Source: Lachnospiraceae bacterium
GTDB taxonomy: Bacteria; Bacillota; Clostridia; Lachnospirales; Lachnospiraceae
DNA length: 6,874 bases
NCBI GenBank assembly: GCA_017958465.1
Contig: JAGDCQ010000031.1
Location: forward strand, 1-6,874
Direction: 5' to 3'
In this document: piece by piece, positions 6,737 to 6,874 of the stretch
How the letters are laid out: every line of letters starts with the position of its first letter
Position numbering within the stretch: position 1 is the stretch's first letter
Notes under the pieces: generated by a model
What the model saw: only the letters and a program-made list of their open reading frames with translations
The model's database searches: none
What the model was told of the DNA's origin: nothing
Translations under genes and position numbers: made by a program

Positions 6737-6874
6737 ATGTTTTTTCCGGAAAGTTTTAGAAAAGCAGTCGGCAGTAAAGGGATAAACACTGCTGATATCA
6801 TATTTGCGGCAAGCGCCGATATGAGCGAAGATTACCGCTTCGCACAGTCGATCGCCGCCATTACAAAAGACAAG
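6737..6874 (+). CDS. N-terminal 46 codons of an unidentified protein (truncated by window edge)
   Basis: The frame opens at the ATG after a well-placed GGAG and stays open to the last base, giving 46 residues that begin MFFPESFRKAVG. The sequence is soluble in character, with no signal peptide or membrane helix so far. The stretch 'DIIFAASADMSED' followed by 'AITKDK' has the alternating hydrophobic look of beta strands. It resembles, from memory, the start of small PH-like domains found at the N-terminus of some clostridial ABC transporters. If that is right, this would be a third transporter in the operon, but the fragment is too short to settle it. The spacing of 36 bases and lack of a terminator make it a likely member of the same transcript. 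Confidence 0.7.
   Translation, partial: MFFPESFRKAVGSKGINTADIIFAASADMSEDYRFAQSIAAITKDK

Noticed and set aside
6711..6739. CTGACA with ATTATG as a promoter for the right-edge gene
   Set aside because: The -10 candidate overlaps the start codon, so a transcript from it would lack the ribosome site.

Overview
The window looks like chromosomal DNA of a Gram-positive anaerobe of the class Clostridia, most likely a Lachnospiraceae-type bacterium. This is inferred from the protein families: a DUF3810 metallopeptidase-like protein, a DUF1653-like protein with a C-terminal region I associate with Lachnospiraceae, and a BmrCD/TM287-288-type split ABC exporter. Balanced base composition, AGGAG-type ribosome sites and tight one-strand gene packing fit this. 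No species can be named from the sequence. There are no RNA genes, CRISPR repeats, insertion sequences or phage genes.

All six genes are on the + strand. (1) Positions 1-843: C-terminal part of a DUF3810 membrane-anchored zinc-peptidase-like protein, open at the left edge. (2) 871-2511: an unrecognised membrane protein with an N-terminal two-helix hairpin, a Lys/Glu/Pro-rich linker of about 250 residues containing heptapeptide repeats, and a C-terminal folded region. (3) 2569-3027: a small cytoplasmic protein resembling DUF1653 proteins. (4) 3046-4851 and (5) 4904-6700: two half-size ABC exporters. (6) 6737 to the right edge: the first 46 codons of another gene. The gaps are 27, 57, 18, 52 and 36 bases. 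None holds a convincing terminator or promoter, so the set could be one transcript.

The best-supported biology is the exporter pair. Gene 4 has a consensus LSGGQ signature, but Asp replaces the Walker B catalytic Glu and Gln replaces the H-loop His. Gene 5 has the normal Glu and His but a degenerate signature (ISKGQ). These complementary defects are the mark of an obligate heterodimeric exporter with one ATP-hydrolysing site and one degenerate site. The substrate cannot be read from the sequence; multidrug, lipid or peptide export are all possible. Whether the peptidase-like protein, the Lys-rich membrane protein and the small protein act with the exporter or are only neighbours is open. I found no clearly new system. 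The less ordinary parts are the Lys-rich repeat linker of gene 2, with its slippery A-runs, and the lack of a good ribosome site before the GTG start of gene 4.
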